A DNA stretch of 6,590 bases from Ruminococcus sp. CAG:382 (lineage in GTDB: Bacteria; Bacillota; Clostridia; Oscillospirales; CAG-382). The stretch spans positions 6,809 to 13,398 of the forward strand of contig FR892219.1 of NCBI GenBank assembly GCA_000433115.1, written 5' to 3'. The notes under the pieces are model-generated. The model did not search any database, had not been told where the DNA came from, and worked only from the letters and a program-made list of their open reading frames with translations. A program made the translations under genes and the position numbers. Below are positions 5,978-6,590 of the stretch, one piece after another. Each line of letters begins with the position of its first letter. Positions within the stretch are counted from its first letter, which is position 1.

Positions 5978-6590
5978 ATGAAACGCTTCATCTCACTAAC
6001 ACTTGTTTTCGTGCTTGCTCTCCTCTGCTTCGCAGGCTGCTCCAAGACCGACGACAAGACCATCAAAATCGGTGCATCTCCTGCTCCGCACGCCGAGATT
6101 CTCAACCTTATAAAGGAAGACCTCGCAGCAAAGGGTTACACCCTCGAAATCAAGGAATACTCCGATTACGTTCTCCCTAACGAGGACGTTGAAAGCGGCG
6201 ATCTCGACGCCAACTACTTCCAGCACACTCCTTATATGGAGAACTTCAACCAAAACCATAATACGCACCTTAAAGCAGTCGCTTCTATCCATTATGAACC
6301 TTACTGCATTTACGGAAGCAAAACTACTTCTCTTGAAAATGTTCCCGAAGGCGCCAAGGTTCTTGTACCCAACGACAGCACCAATGAAGCAAGAGCACTG
6401 AATCTTCTTCAGCAGGTCGGTCTCATTAAGCTCAAAGCCGATGCAGGCATCGGTGCGACAAAGAATGACATCGTTGAAAATCCTCACAACCTCGATATCA
6501 TTGAAGCAGAAGCAGCGGCAATTCCGCGCCTTATGCCGGATGCGGATTTTGCAATCATCAACGGTAACTATGCTCTTACCGCAGGTCTGA
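5978..6590 (+). CDS. metQ: Methionine-binding lipoprotein MetQ (3' end outside window)
   Basis: The first 204 residues of a NlpA/MetQ family protein are present; family members run to about 270, so roughly a quarter is missing beyond base 6590. MetQ captures methionine outside the cell and delivers it to MetNI. Residues 1-20 are a lipoprotein signal peptide with a basic start (MKR), a hydrophobic core and a lipobox FAGC; C21 would be lipidated and anchor the protein to the membrane. Phe at the -3 position is less usual than Leu. Family motifs follow: IKIGASPAPHAEIL (29-42), LDANYFQHTPYM (76-87), VPNDSTNEARAL and INGNYALTAGL. These match the ligand-binding segments of MetQ. The ATG at 5978 has an AGAAGG site 7 nt upstream. 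By eye its codons favour C- and G-ending forms (CTC, AAG, GAC) more than the neighbours, as expected if it is made in larger amounts than MetN and MetI. Confidence 0.92.
   Translation, partial: MKRFISLTLVFVLALLCFAGCSKTDDKTIKIGASPAPHAEILNLIKEDLAAKGYTLEIKEYSDYVLPNEDVESGDLDANYFQHTPYMENFNQNHNTHLKAVASIHYEPYCIYGSKTTSLENVPEGAKVLVPNDSTNEARALNLLQQVGLIKLKADAGIGATKNDIVENPHNLDIIEAEAAAIPRLMPDADFAIINGNYALTAGL

Noticed and set aside
5996..6487. Long open frame on the - strand opposite metQ
   Set aside because: It is a mirror of the biased codons of metQ; the + strand has a signal peptide and family motifs throughout.

Overview
The window reads as chromosomal DNA from a low-to-moderate GC Gram-positive anaerobe, most likely a member of the Clostridia. 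The evidence is indirect: the set and order of genes (a ComEC-like tail, holA, an RNase M5-type Toprim protein, mtaB), purine-rich Shine-Dalgarno sites, a lipoprotein-type substrate-binding protein for the importer, and protein sequences that look clostridial. No rRNA or other marker gene is present, so the genus cannot be named.

All genes lie on the + strand and nearly every base is coding. The first block (1-3222) is a run of overlapping or abutting housekeeping genes: the C-terminal end of a protein that may be ComEC, then holA (clamp-loader delta subunit), a Toprim/DUF4093 protein of the RNase M5 type, and mtaB (tRNA ms2t6A methylthiotransferase). The overlaps are 11, 20 and 1 nt, which suggests one transcript with coupled translation. 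mtaB has no ATG, GTG or TTG codon in frame over its first 244 codons. A strong AGGAGG site sits 8 nt before an ATT codon at 1960, and starting there gives a full-length protein with the family's normal N-terminus, so a rare ATT start is the best reading.

A 320-residue protein that I do not recognise follows at 3258-4220. After a 66 nt gap comes a methionine import operon: metN (ATPase with NIL domain), metI (permease) and metQ (lipoprotein, cut off by the window end). The gap holds a promoter-like pair, TTGCAT-17 nt-TATAAT, placed so that the predicted transcription start falls on or next to the A of the metN ATG. This would make the metN mRNA leaderless, and the gap is too short for the SAM or T-box riboswitch often found before Firmicutes met transporters.

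I see no mobile element, CRISPR array, defence system, tRNA or rRNA. The region is mostly ordinary core genome. The points that merit a second look are the ATT start of mtaB, the possible leaderless and riboswitch-free metNIQ operon, and the uncharacterised 320-residue protein.
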